Assembly (NCBI GenBank): GCA_037447655.1
Contig: JBBHKE010001030.1
Coordinates: forward strand, 1-49,309
Origin: Zygnema cylindricum
Lineage: Eukaryota > Streptophyta > Zygnematophyceae > Zygnematales > Zygnemataceae
Direction: 5' to 3'
Length of the DNA stretch: 49,309 nt
Shown here piece after piece: positions 20,137-31,399 of the stretch; the first letter of the stretch is position 1, and every line of letters starts with the position of its first letter. The position numbers and the translations under genes are program-made. The notes below the pieces were generated by a model, which did not search any database, was not told where the DNA came from, and saw only the letters and a list, made by a program, of their open reading frames with translations.

Positions 20137-21650
20137 GGGTTAAGTTTCGTCAATCGTTTCTGTCATCGTACGGCCAACTCTACGGGCCGAGTCGATGTTC
20201 CATCACGAAGAGTCTATACACCACGTGTTATACAGTGAGTGGCGTCACGTAAGCTACGATCCGATATTGAATATCCTTCAAATCTTTCACATCGACAAAT
20301 TTCACTTCAAATCTTCAAGGTGCGTCTCCATGTGCCTAAGTAAGGGTTTTTTTTGTCGTTTTCCTGTAAAACTTAGAGCCGTACCGTGTAAGTTTAAATT
20401 GTACAAAAAAGTAGAGAAAATGAGAAGTACATTTCGCGTCATCATCAAATTTAGGATGTACTACATGTTGTCGTATTGTGTTTTTCGACCCACAGCCACG
20501 CAAAAAAACGTCATCTTCAAACTTTTCTTTAAAAAACAAGGAAGATGTGTTTTAAAAAAAAGTATTTTCGAAAAACAAATAGAAACAAGTATTCGCACGT
20601 GTAAAAAAATTTCAAATTTGTTTAGAAGACTTTAAGCGACGACGAAAAGTGCACAATCCGCTATGTTTTGTCCGTTTGCGTTTACGTACGACGAAGCAAA
20701 GTACACAACATTTTGCTTTTGTCTGTTTTTTGCCTGGTACAGATTTTATTTCGCCAGGGGTCTCAAGATTTTGATGCCATTTCACGTCGAGCGGACAGGC
20801 GACGCAAAGGCAAAGTGCATCTTCTTCAACCGTGAAACGACACTAGCTAGATGGAGGTGCGTCTACAATGTCACGAAAAGGCATACGAAGTCACAAGCAT
20901 GTATAAAAAATAACGTGCGTCATCACAGATTGTAGACGTTAACAGCAGTCACGAGCATTGTCAGCGTATACAATCGTCACACCCTCAAGTACCAGTTTCA
21001 TTGTTACACATAGGGACATCTAGGTTTCCGGGTCCGCCAGACCTGCGCTAAAAAACAAAGTAAATTCTCTAAGTTTCAAGTACATGGAGACTCACCCTCA
21101 CTTGCGTACCATGTACCTGCGTTACCAAGTCATAATACGACAGAACGTTTTTACTTTTTGCAAGCGCCAGTCTTTTACGCCTGCTCATTTTTTGGAGTTC
21201 CTGTTTCGAACATGACGAAAACTCTTTGCTGGAAATAGTGTGACGAAAGAGCGTTGCCAAAAATAGCGCGACGAAAGACTGTTTCGAGATTACTTGTTTT
21301 ATTTTCAGTTGCATTTTGAATGGTACATACCATGTGAAAATTTTGTCAATTTTTGTTGGTTAACTATCGTGACACGTAGCTTAATCGTCTAACGTGTCGT
21401 GATTAATTTTTTTATATAGCTGCCAACCCACTTCCTACACGTACGTTGTCAGCTACACAAAAAAATGAAGCGAACCCCTCGCGGATGAATATCCGACGGT
21501 CAGTGTTACCTCCCACACCTTTGCAGAGTATTGGAAAGATTTTTTGTAATGTTGTTCGCCCATAACAATAAAAAAAAGCGACACGATTTAGTACGGATAG
21601 TCGTGGATTTCTGTAAACTACCCCATTTTTCAACTGATGGAACTTGACTC
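20137..21650 (+). mobile_element. C-family MITE (copy C1), interrupted by B2
   Basis: Starts GGGTTAAGTTTCGTCAAT and ends TGATGGAACTTGACTC, flanked by TTA (20134-20136, 21651-21653). It is about 731 bp once the B2 insertion and its duplicated TCA are removed, matching copies C2 (707) and C5 (709). A TTA duplication with GGGT...ACCC ends fits PIF/Harbinger; no transposase is present. Confidence 0.8.
20318..21097 (+). mobile_element. B-family MITE (copy B2) inside C1
   Basis: 780 bp, starting AGGTGCGTCTCCATG and ending CATGGAGACTCACCC, with TCA on both sides (20315-20317, 21098-21100). The empty site is visible in C4 at about 27310, where CTTCAAATCTTCACTTGCG runs on without a break. Confidence 0.85.
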
Positions 21651-21916
21651 TTAGTAAACGACGTGCTCTAATTTGAGTGGTACACCGTGAATCGCTATTT
21701 GAGTTAAAAAATAGTTGATGTAAAGAAACAATTAGTGTTTTCACTCTATTTTAAGTTTAAGGGCTTACGACTACAAAAACTAAAGCTAATTTAAACACCA
21801 TACTTTATTAGCATTTTGAACGCTGTATCGACACCCCCAAATTTATAGGATTTTACCTGAAATAGAATTGATAACACTATTTTTTTTTTTTACATTAATT
21901 AAGTTTTGGTGACTTA

Positions 21917-22623
21917 GGGTGAAGTTCCATCATACGTTTCTGTAATTGTACGGCAAACTCTACAGACCGGGTCGATTGAGTCGAAGTTCCATCACGTAGA
22001 GTCTGTAAGCCACGTGTTCTAAATTGACTGGCGCCACGCAAGCTACTATCCGATATTGAATATCTTTCAGATTTTAAGCACCGAGACTTAAGTACCATGT
22101 ACCTGCGTACGACGTGACCATACGACAAAACTTTTATACATTTTGCAGACGACGCCAGCTCATTTTTTAGGGTTTTAGTTTTCGAACATAACGAAAGTCC
22201 TTTGACAGAAATAGTGTGACAAACAAATGTTACCGAAAATAGCGTGACGAGGGAATGTTACGAAATTTCGTTTTTAGTTTCGTTTATATTTTGGAAACTG
22301 CGTGTCATATGGAAATCTTAAGATTCTTCGTTGGTTTTCCATCATGGCACGTAGCTTAATTGTCCACCGTGTCACATTTTTTATTTCTGTGTATGCCAAC
22401 CCACCTCGTCGAGGTGGGTTGAGTCTAACAGAGAAAATTGAAGCGAACTCTTCGCAGATGAACATCCGACGGTCAGCATTACCTCCAAGACCTGCGGAGA
22501 GTATCGGCAAGATTCTCTGTAATGTTGGTTTTCGTATAAAAACAAAATAGGCGGTACGATTTGGTACAGAGAGTCGCGGATTTCTGTTAGAAACGCCACT
22601 TTTTGCTTGATGGAACTTCACCC
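21917..22623 (+). mobile_element. Complete C-family MITE (copy C2)
   Basis: 707 bp, GGGTGAAGTTCCATCA at the left and TGATGGAACTTCACCC at the right: perfect 16-base inverted ends. TTA flanks both sides (21914-21916, 22624-22626). A central palindrome AACCCACCTCGTCGAGGTG lies at about 22397. Confidence 0.88.
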
Positions 22624-22626
22624 TTA

Positions 22627-23160
22627 GGGTGGCGTTCCATCAGACGAAAAGTGGGGTAGTTTACAGAAATCAACGCCTATCCGTACCAAGCCGTACCGTT
22701 TATTTTGTTTTGAATCTTGCCAAAATTCTCCAAACTTCTCGATTTATATTCGCGAAGCATTCGCTTCGAAAGTTACATCACCATTTATATAAAAATTTGA
22801 GCCGCAACACACTGGATAATGAACATAGGTGTCAAGACGCCAACCAACGGAAGTCGAGAAACTTCCCACATAATGCATCCATTAAAAAATCCTAACCAAA
22901 ATCACAAAAGTAATCTTGTAACGAACTTTCGTCTCGCTTTTTTTGTTAGCACCCATTAGTCACTCTATTTGTAGAAGCGCTCATTCGTCACGCGAAAAAA
23001 CAAAAAAGTAAAAAATCCTAAAAAAATTGAGTTGGCATTTGTTAAGGCGTCTGCAAAGAGTACGAAATTTATGTCATACAATGACCTGGTCTACACATAC
23101 ATGGTACGCAAAATAAGATTTCAAGTTGAAGCTGGTCGGTGAGAAAAATATTTAACGATT
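22627..23160 (-). mobile_element. Degenerate, truncated C-family MITE (copy C3)
   Basis: It begins GGGTGGCGTTCCATCAGACG directly after the TTA shared with C2, and reads in the opposite orientation (AAAGTGGGGTAGTTTACAGA and AACGAACTTTCGTC-type blocks). Many indels are present and the far end is lost before the LTR at 23221. Confidence 0.6.
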
Positions 23161-23220
23161 TTCATTGTAAGATCTAAACTTACGTGGTACCATTCAATTT
23201 TGAGCATGCGGATTGAAGAC

Positions 23221-23686
23221 TGAAATTCTATGGGCTCCATTGCCCATAGAATTCGCAGATCCAAAAGAAGCTAATCTAGATAGTGCCGACTCCAAGTTGA
23301 TATAAACCCAAATAAATGATCCCTTGACAATAAGAACCCCAATATACTTTCACCCGTGTGAAGAGAAGACCTTCTGTGTGCTCAGTTCCACCACAAAATG
23401 CAAAGCTTCAATATGTGTTTTGGACAATATTCCCCACTTTGACTTTCCCACTGAATAAGTGCCACCCTGGCACGCAAAGACTCTAACCGACTACACCTTT
23501 GTGTAGCTTGGACTCCCCTGAGTCCGTAGCAAAAAGAATCACTGAATTTGCTCACCCGAACATTAAGTTATGGCTGGTCAAAGATGACCTTTATAGTTAC
23601 AAGCTCTCTTAGAGAGAGGTACCTAAATATCACTAAGTCTTGGTCTGCCTACTCACGACTACCTACTACTAAACCCTAGTCCAATA
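23221..23686 (-). mobile_element. Third-family LTR, truncated by the assembly gap
   Basis: Starts TGAAATTCTATGGGCTCCAT and follows the solo LTR at 17765 closely until the Ns. The ATG sits at 23240, 20 bases from the edge on the minus strand. The other end, and whether a full element was present, is hidden by the gap. Confidence 0.8.
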
Positions 23687-23696
23687 NNNNNNNNNN
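23687..23696. other. Assembly gap (10 N)
   Basis: Ten N characters. The true gap size is not given by the sequence. The LTR on its left does not continue on its right, so the join may hide a long missing stretch. Confidence 0.99.
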
Positions 23697-23984
23697 GTTT
23701 TCTGTTTTTTCTCGTGTTTCTCGCTTTGCACTTGCCGTAGGATCGCAGTAGTAGTGGCGATTTCATTTAGGTTTAGTCTTAGAACGGTCCGTGTGTTTTA
23801 GTCTATAATAGTGAATTTTTATGTGCAATGTGTAAAACAAAGATATTGGCATGACATAAAGGTCTTTTTAGACAACAGAAGTGCACACCGCATGCGGGCG
23901 ACGGCCGCTTGAAAACAGCAAAACAACACAGTAGACTATGACATGTCATGTGGCGGTTAGCGATAATCGCACATCCAAAGTCAA

Positions 23985-24096
23985 ACAATTAGAATGTATG
24001 ATTTTTTCCAAAATTTTCAAATTCTTAAATAGCGTACACCACGGTAATTATTTGTATACGCTAATGAAACCTACACGCTAATAGCGATTGGCGGTG
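23985..24096 (+). mobile_element. Right end of an A-subfamily MITE
   Basis: Shares the stretch from ACAATTAGAATGTATG through CCACGGTAATTATT with 49185-49260 and ends GATTGGCGGTG before TA (24097-24098). The left part was not traced. Confidence 0.6.
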
Positions 24097-24099
24097 TAC

Positions 24100-26370
24100 T
24101 GTACAGTATCAGATGACACAACAAAACGACAAAAGTTCGCCGGCAGCGGGCGTACGCCACACGTGAAGACAACAGATTTTTCTGGAAATACAGTACGGTT
24201 ATAGAAACAAAATGTGTAACGTGTATTTTTAAGTGATAATATCTGATTTTGTGTGCCTGGCAAGATTCTGATTTGGATTTACTTTAGCGGTGATGATGAC
24301 GCTAGGATGCCGTTCACGTTTCGCTCTTTGTGCTCTTTTTTGTCTTTTGCCGTGTGAAAGACGCATAGCTGTGGAATATGTACGGTAAATCGTGGGGATT
24401 CTGCCGTCTTCTAGTCTCTTTTGTCGTTCTCGTCAACCTGTCCCTGTTTTTCGTTTCTGAGTCGCAGTTGGACTCCACGCTCGCAGCATGGAACGCATGA
24501 AGGACAGATTCTGTGCGACCAGCATGCCGGAATTCTTTGAGTCAACGGCTCTTATCTAGCTTCCGCATGCGGCACAGGACGCCCGAGTCGGCGAACCATG
24601 GGAGCGCCGTCCGATCAGTATTTCCATGGGCGGAAATTGTGTTCGGAGTGTTTTCATGCGTGTGGCATTCAACGGGCAGGTATGCATGACGTGGCAAGGT
24701 GTAAGGGCTGGGAACCGCATGTCGTCATTACACGCTCGTTTTGACTCGGGGAAACAGACCTGTGAAAGCTCATTGGTTGGTACAGCCGCGGGTAGCTTTT
24801 ATCTTCATACGCGGTTCATTTGCGGATTGAAAAAAAAGTGGAAAAATGAACGTCGCTCGCAAGACATCTTGCGAAACGTTATGCGCGTCGCAGAAACGAT
24901 GTGATTCGTCCAAATTTGAGAATTGATCCGAAAAGAGTTTTGAGACAAGTAAAACAGTCGGAACACATACTTTTGTTTTTCCCGTACTTTTTATCTTTTT
25001 GCTTGCAATTGCCAGGTGGCGAATAATATGGTCAAAGCTTTGACGTGCGTGACGCTATGGACGTCAATCGGGCCATGGCGCAAAGAGCAAAAGTCCCCGG
25101 AAATAATAAACGAATGGTTCAATTGGCTGAAAACATCACTAAAATTTCAAGGAAAGTGAAATCTACATAATAGCTGTTTTCCTACTGGTTTTCACAAGGT
25201 TCATTTTTTATAAAAAAAATTGCTAACGCGAGCTGAAATCCTATTAAGGGTCCTCGTCTAATAAGCTCAACGCTCGACGACTTTCTATGTTAGTTATTGA
25301 ACCAAAACCAGGAATCCAGAAGGATAAACATTGCAGTACTTTATTGTCTTCACCGAGCATTAATTACATAGTTGTACCTTCTGGTACAATGTTCGAGTCT
25401 CGTGCATTTGTCCATTTTGACCGCGATCGTGTCGGATATTTCGCAAAATTTAGCGTAGGCTATATTGATTGCTCCCCTAGGTCAGTGGAGCAGCCATTGA
25501 CCAATTTGCATCATAGTATCGAATCGTACTGCTTTACAGCTGTATCGAATCTGACATGAACTCTTCGGTCTCGGCTATCCACTCATACGAAAGCAAAGGA
25601 TTCTTCTCCAGAGGTTGGCGGGATATGTGCTGTCTGTCAGACAAGGGGCGACACTTCACCTGTTCATTAGCACTTTAAACTTTTAAACGTTTCTGTACTT
25701 TTCACACGTGTGAGTATGTGAACGATTGTACAAGTGCATGCACCTCATGAGTAATCCGTGAATTACGCATCGTTTGGTTTTCCAAAGGATTTCTGGCAAC
25801 TGAAGGCGGTTTCACGACTGTGCCGTACCGTAAGCCCCTTCTTGCAAATCGGATCCTGGAAAATCTTTTCATATCTGATTTGGGATGCCAGCAAGCACGC
25901 GTGCATGAGTGAAAAAGTCGTCGCGTTCACACTATGCTGCCGATAGACATCCCGCTAAAGTATACCTTTCCCATCGCCGGCCGTGACGTTCGTCACGGAG
26001 TGTCGCACTGAATCCTAGTCCTCGCGCGTCATAACTGGGTTTGTCGTTTTAGCACGCACTGTCGTTAAGTTGCATCTGCGTCATATCTCAAATTGTAGGC
26101 GTACAATTGGGCATGTTGTGTGGTACATTTCTGAGAATCTAACAAAGTAATATGGACTTTCCACGTCAGTTTGTCAAGGCAAGATTTGAACAGAAATTCG
26201 ACGAACCCAACGGAAAGCGTTTCTGGAACTCAATTACTCTCGGTTTGACAGGCTGGACACTACGATACGTTACTCCATTCTAGTTAAGGTGTTTCTGAGT
26301 TCGATGAGTTCAATATAGATCTACCGTACGAGTTCAAAAACCTGAAAATATATATAATTGTTGAGACGAT
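24100..26370. other. No recognisable gene
   Basis: Mixed-composition sequence with open frames up to 92 codons (for example 24626-24904 and 25287-25559, +) that resemble no family I know. No terminal repeats or tandem arrays were seen. Confidence 0.4.
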
Positions 26371-26439
26371 TCCCAAGGGTGAAGTTCCATCGGACGTTTC
26401 TGTAATCGTACGGCCAACTCTACAGACCGGGTCGATTGA

Positions 26440-27181
26440 GGGCAAGGTTCCATTAGGGGAAAAATGCCGTTGTTTACTGAAAGCCGTACTGTTTCGTACA
26501 GTGCCGTACCAAAAAAAAAAAAATGTCAGAAAAACAAGCCTACTGAATGAGGGATTTGATTCTCCACGTTTATGCGCGTAAACGTGAGGGATTTGATTCT
26601 CCACGTTTATGGGCGTAAACGTGGAACGTCAAATGCATAATCGGATACTCCATCGTCTGACACTTTCAGTTCGCGACAAGTGACCCGGAGTAGGTCAATT
26701 CTTAGCGCATGAACGAATAGCATCGTGCCTCGTGGAAAAGTGAAAAAATATCCACGACGACCGCGCGACCAGGTGGGTACACGTCGCATATGACATGTGC
26801 CTTCCGCCACGGAGGAAGCGAGGCCACCGGAAGCCGCAAGAAAATCTTTGACGGAGGATATTGTTTCACGCGTCTGTTGCCATCCACTAACCATTCTGAC
26901 ATTTTCGTACGCATTTACAAATCTTAAGTTTCGTACGGTCGTACAGATTTTATTCAATACGTTGTACGAGTCACTTTTACCTTCGCGGGTTACAAATATG
27001 TGGTCGCAATTTGGTGTCATAGATTCTTTGAAGATTTCTAGAATCGTATTCATTTATTACGTGGACCAATAAAAGTTCGCCACGCAAATAAAATGTCGGT
27101 TACTAACCCGACACAGTGGAACCATGGTTTCAATAAATGACTTTTTGACGTTTACTGAGACCGCCTAATGGAACAACGCTC
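26440..27181 (-). mobile_element. D-family MITE inside C4, 3-bp target duplication TGA
   Basis: 742 bp starting GGGCAAGGTTCCATTAGG and ending CCTAATGGAACAACGCTC, with TGA on both sides (26437-26439, 27182-27184). The terminal GTTCCATTAGG recalls the C-family GTTCCATCAG, so the families may use related transposases. A 148-codon open frame occupies most of the minus strand (26607-27053). Confidence 0.82.
26607..27053 (-). CDS. Hypothetical 148-codon open frame inside MITE D
   Basis: An uninterrupted frame starting at ATG 27053 and ending near 26607, filling about 60% of element D. It contains CDHIFVTREGKSDSYN and ENVRMVSGWQQTRETI. I recognise no domain, signal peptide or membrane segment. It could be a captured host gene fragment, a remnant of an element-encoded protein, or a chance frame. 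Without a second copy of D there is no test of conservation here. Confidence 0.25.
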   Translation of the reverse strand: MNTILEIFKESMTPNCDHIFVTREGKSDSYNVLNKICTTVRNLRFVNAYENVRMVSGWQQTRETISSVKDFLAASGGLASSVAEGTCHMRRVPTWSRGRRGYFFTFPRGTMLFVHALRIDLLRVTCRELKVSDDGVSDYAFDVPRLRP

Positions 27182-27640
27182 TGAGTCGATGTTCCATCAA
27201 GTAGAGTCTGTAAACCACTTGTTCTAAATTGACTAGCGCCACGCAAGCTACTATCCTATAATGAATATCTTTCAAATTTTTAGCACCGACAAACATAACT
27301 TCAAATCTTCACTTGCGTACCATGTATCTGCGTACGAAGTAATCATACGACAGAAATTATATAGTTTTTGCAGACGCCAGTCTGTACGCCAGCTCATTTT
27401 TTAGGATTTCTGTTTTCAACCGTAACGAAAGTCCTTTGAGAGAAATAGTGTGACGAACAAAAGTTACCGAAAATAGCGTGACGAAGGAAAGTTACGAAAT
27501 TTCGTTTTTATTTTCGGTTGTATTTTGGAAAGCGCGTGTCATGTGCAAATCTTAAGATATTTCGTTGGTTTTCCATTATGACACGTAGCTTAATCGTCCA
27601 GCGTATCACGATTATTTTTTTTTGTATCTGCCAACCCACC

Positions 27641-27780
27641 TCCTCGAGGCACCTCCTCGAGGTGGGTTGACAGTTACAGAAAAAAATGAAGCGAAAGGTG
27701 CCTCGAGGTGTCCCACTTCCTCGAGGCACCTCCTCGAGGTGGGTTGACAGTTACAGAAAAAAATGAAGCGAACTCCTCGC
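27641..27780 (+). repeat. Expanded hairpin with a 77-bp direct duplication
   Basis: CCTCGAGGCACCTCCTCGAG occurs at 27642 and 27719, each followed by GTGGGTTGACAGTTACAG and AAATGAAGCGAA. Copy C2 has only one simple palindrome at this point (about 22397), so C4 gained it. The CCTCGAGG core is self-complementary. Confidence 0.85.
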
Positions 27781-28097
27781 AGATGAACATCCGACGGCCA
27801 GTATTACCTCCAAGACCTTCGGAGAGTATCGGCAAGATTCTCTGTAATGTTGTTTTTCATGTAAAAACAAAATAGGCGGTACGATTTGGTTTGGAGAGTC
27901 GCGGATTTATGTAAACTACGCCACTTTTCGCCTGATGGAACGTCACCCTAAGTCGATGGTTCGCGACCATATTATATTACTCACAATAATCCGTGAATTA
28001 AAATATCTGGAAGGAATACGTACACAGGGTTTAATTTTCTAACCAATTATTAATTATTGAACCGCTTCCGGTTTGACAGGGTGGCCACTAAGGTAAC

Positions 28098-28558
28098 AAT
28101 ATTTTTTGTCTTTTTGGCGTTGTCTGTTTGACGAATGACGATATCATATTGTGGTATGTTGGGTAAATGACACCGAATTGTTTTAAAATGCAGTATCATA
28201 ACTAAGGGTATGTCCCCATGTGCATAAGTAAGGGTTTTTTTCTATTGTTTCGTGTAAAACTTAGCACCGTACTGCCTAAGTTGCATCCGTACGAAGAAAT
28301 CGCAAATTTGTAGAGTACAATTTGCTTCAATATTTTTTGTCTTTTTGGCGTTGTCTGCTTGACGAATGACGATATCATATTGTGGTGTGTTGGGTAAATG
28401 ACACCGAATTGTTTTAAAATGTGGTGTCATAACTAAGGGTATGTCCCCATGTGCATAAGTAAGGGTTTTCTTCTGTCGTTTTCGAGTAAAACTTAGCGCC
28501 GTACTGCCTAAGTTGCATCCGCACGAAGAAATCGCGAATTTGTAGAGTACAATTTGCG
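28098..28558 (+). repeat. About 230-bp tandem duplication across the left edge of MITE B3
   Basis: The stretch CAATATTTTTTGTCTTTTTG through TAAGGGTATGTCCCC to GTAGAGTACAATTTGC occurs from 28098 and again from 28328, with few differences. It joins host flank and the first about 120 bases of element B3, so it post-dates the insertion. Confidence 0.9.
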
Positions 28559-29214
28559 TCATCCTTGAACTAAGGATGTACGAAAATCTGTCGTCTTGTG
28601 TTTTTCGACCCACGGCGACAACAAAAAACGTAATCTTCAAACCTATCTTTAAAACACATCGGCGATGTGTTTTAAAACTAGGTATTTTCGATAAAAAAAT
28701 AGGAACATATATTTGCACGTGTCGTAATTTTCGAAAATTTTCATGCGATTTCCAAGGACAAAGAAAAGTACAGAATTTGCTATGTTTTGTCCGTTTGGTT
28801 CAATATGACGAAGAAAAGTACACAATTTGTTTGGTTCTGTCCGTTTTCGTCCAGTACGGATTTTTTTTTTACAGGGGACTCGAAATTCCGATGCCATTTC
28901 ACGTCGTGCGGACAGACAACACAAAGGCAAAAGTGCATCTTCTTCAACCGTGAAACGGCATAGGTTGGAAGGCAGTACGTCTACAATGTCACGGTAAGAC
29001 AAGCGACGTCACAAGCAGTTCCAAAAAATAACGTACGACAACACAGATTGTAGACGTTGACAACCGTCACAGGCATTGGCGACGTATGCAATCGTCACAA
29101 ACGTAAGTTACGATTACGTTCTTACACATAGGGACACTTAAGAACCGGGTCCAGCGGATCCGCGCTAAAATACAAAGTAAGTTCACTAAGTTACAAGTAC
29201 ATGGGTACATACCC
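28437..29214 (+). mobile_element. Complete B-family MITE (copy B3), TAA target duplication
   Basis: 778 bp starting GGGTATGTCCCCATGTGC and ending GTACATGGGTACATACCC, with TAA at 28434-28436 and 29215-29217. Its body matches B2 (CGACCCACGGCGACA, AAACACATCGGCGATGTG and similar). The TAA duplication fits the PIF/Harbinger TWA preference. Confidence 0.85.
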
Positions 29215-29374
29215 TAAGTGTTATATGCATAAACTAAGTACGATACGTTTAGCTCCTCCTTTACCCCATCAAATATTGTTCTAGTTTTACAAAAGTCAAT
29301 AATTAGTGTCAAAGTGACGAAGTTCAAAATGATATTTTTAAGTGAAGGTTAGGTGTGTGTTATATTCCAGATTA

Positions 29375-30083
29375 GGGTAACGTTCAATCAGGCAAAAAGT
29401 GGGGAAGTTTACATAAATCCGCGACTATCCGTTTAAATCGTACCGCTTATTTTGTTTTTATACGAAAAACAACATTACAGAGAATCTTGCCAATACTCTC
29501 TAGAGGTCTTGGAGGTAATTCTAAACGTCGGATGTTCATCTGCAAATTCGCTTCATTTTTCTCTCGAGAAAGTGGGTTGGCAAATACAGGAAAAAAAAAA
29601 CGTGACACGCTGGACGATTAAGCTACGTGTCATGGTAAAACCAACGAAAATTGACAAAATTTGCACATGACACATGCTTTCAAAAATACAACCGAAAATA
29701 AAAATGTAATTTCGTAACATTCCGTCACGCTATTTTCAGTAACTTTTGGTCGTCACACTATTTCTCTCAAAGGTCTTTCGTTATGTTCGAAAACAGAAAC
29801 CCTAAAAAATGAGCTGGCATAAAGATTGGCGTCTGCAAAAGTATAAAAGTTCAGTCGTATGATGATTTCGTACGCAGATACATGGTACACAAAAGAAGAT
29901 TTGAAGTTAAGTTTGTCGGTGCTAAAAATCTGAAAGATATTCAATATCGGATCGTAGCTTGCATTGCGCCAATCAATCTAGAACACGTGGTTTACAGACT
30001 CTTCGTGATGGAACATCGACTCAATCGACCCGGTCTGTAGAGTTTGCCGTACGATTACAGAAACTTCTGATGGAACTTCACCC
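29375..30083 (-). mobile_element. Complete C-family MITE (copy C5), inverted
   Basis: 709 bp starting GGGTAACGTTCAATCAGG and ending TGATGGAACTTCACCC, with TTA at 29372-29374 and 30084-30086. It is the reverse orientation of C2. Confidence 0.86.
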
Positions 30084-30125
30084 TTAGAAACAAAATAGTT
30101 TAAGAAAAGTCATTTTGGTGAACTA

Positions 30126-30658
30126 CACCTTGAATCGCTATTAGCGTTAATGACGCTAATTCGGTGCCCCCGAATTTTGACCCTCGAACCTAAAATAAAA
30201 TTAAATAACTTAAATTGTTTTTTTATGTTAATATATGTACTGTCGAATTAGCGTTAATAACTCTAATTTGGACAGTTTTTAAATAGTGTCGGGTACGCAA
30301 TGCATCATTCTGTACTTAAATTGCTCATTATTTCATATAATCGTACAAAAAGTGTGTCAAATAAAGGAGTCGACACGCGAAAGTGAGTGCGTCAATACGA
30401 AAAAGCGCACTCAGATTTGAATCTCAGTGATAAAGACGGCGGAAAATCACATGAACCTGTTCCCACGTGTTAAATTGTCGTCTATGTGAACACGAGCTAC
30501 GGCGGCTACACTATAGGGAAAATATACCCAAATTAGAGTTATGAATAAATTAGAGATTTTTTTTTTTAGGCGAAAAGCCTTGAACCCAAATTATAATTAA
30601 TAACACAAATTGTTTTTTTACACTAATTATTTCTTAACGCTAATAGCGATTCAAGGTG
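30126..30658 (+). mobile_element. Complete A-family MITE with perfect 24-base ends
   Basis: 533 bp starting CACCTTGAATCGCTATTAGC and ending with its reverse complement, between TA dinucleotides (30124-30125, 30659-30660). It contains all A internal blocks without interruption and is the best local reference for the family. Confidence 0.85.
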
Positions 30659-30763
30659 TACTATATGCTACATTGTGTACAGTTATTAGCGCTAATATTT
30701 TTCGCCATTTGAATAATTTCTCCTTGCCAAAGGAACCGACCGCTATGATAGAAAGGTACAATA

Positions 30764-31240
30764 CACCGTGAATTGCTATTAGCGTTAATAACGCTAATTC
30801 GGCGCCCCCAAATTTTAACCTCGAACCTAGAATAAAATTAATATCTCTAACTGTTTTATAGGTTATTATAGGTATTTTTCAATTAGCGTGATAACTATAA
30901 TTTGGACAGTTTTAAATAGTGTCGTGTACGAAATGTGCCAGTCCTTACTAAAATTACTCATTATTTCATACAGACGTAGATAAGGGCGTCGATACGGGAA
31001 ATTGAGTGCGTAGCCACAGAAACGCGCACTCATATTTGATTCCTAGAGATAAAGACGAAGAAAAATCATGCGAACTTGTTCTCACATGTTCAAACGTCAA
31101 ATATGTGAACACATGTTATACTAGATACTATGAGGGAAAAGTGTATGCAAATTAGCGTTAGTGAATAAATAAGAGTAATTTTTTTTGGCGAAGGGCCTTG
31201 AACCAAAATTAGAGTTGATAACACAAATTGTCTAATTCAC
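30764..31240 (+). mobile_element. A-family MITE, left part
   Basis: Left end CACCGTGAATTGCTATTAGC after TA (30762-30763), followed by GCTAATTCGGCGCCCCC and the GCGCACTCATATTTGATTCC block. The sequence changes at about 31240 to a stretch related to 4650-4800. Confidence 0.65.
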
Positions 31241-31399
31241 ATAAAACTCATGCATGAAATGCCCAAAATATAATGAATATGTGAACGGAAAAAAAATCAA
31301 AACTTTATAAAATGCGTTAAACGGCTTTGACTTTATAATACAAGAAAAAATAGAAAATCGTTTATTAAAAAAAAATACTACAACTTAATCAAAAAAAAT

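Larger units (their letters stand above)
26377..27948 (+). mobile_element. C-family MITE (copy C4), interrupted by D
   Basis: Left end GGGTGAAGTTCCATCGGACG, right end TGATGGAACGTCACCC. Flanks are CAA at the left and TAA at the right (27949-27951), an imperfect duplication. At 26439 the sequence is interrupted by element D and resumes at 27185. The central palindrome has been expanded by a 77-base duplication. Confidence 0.78.

Noticed and set aside
23676-23684. AAACCCTAG beside the gap as telomeric sequence
   Set aside because: A single copy with no array; it lies within LTR sequence also seen elsewhere.
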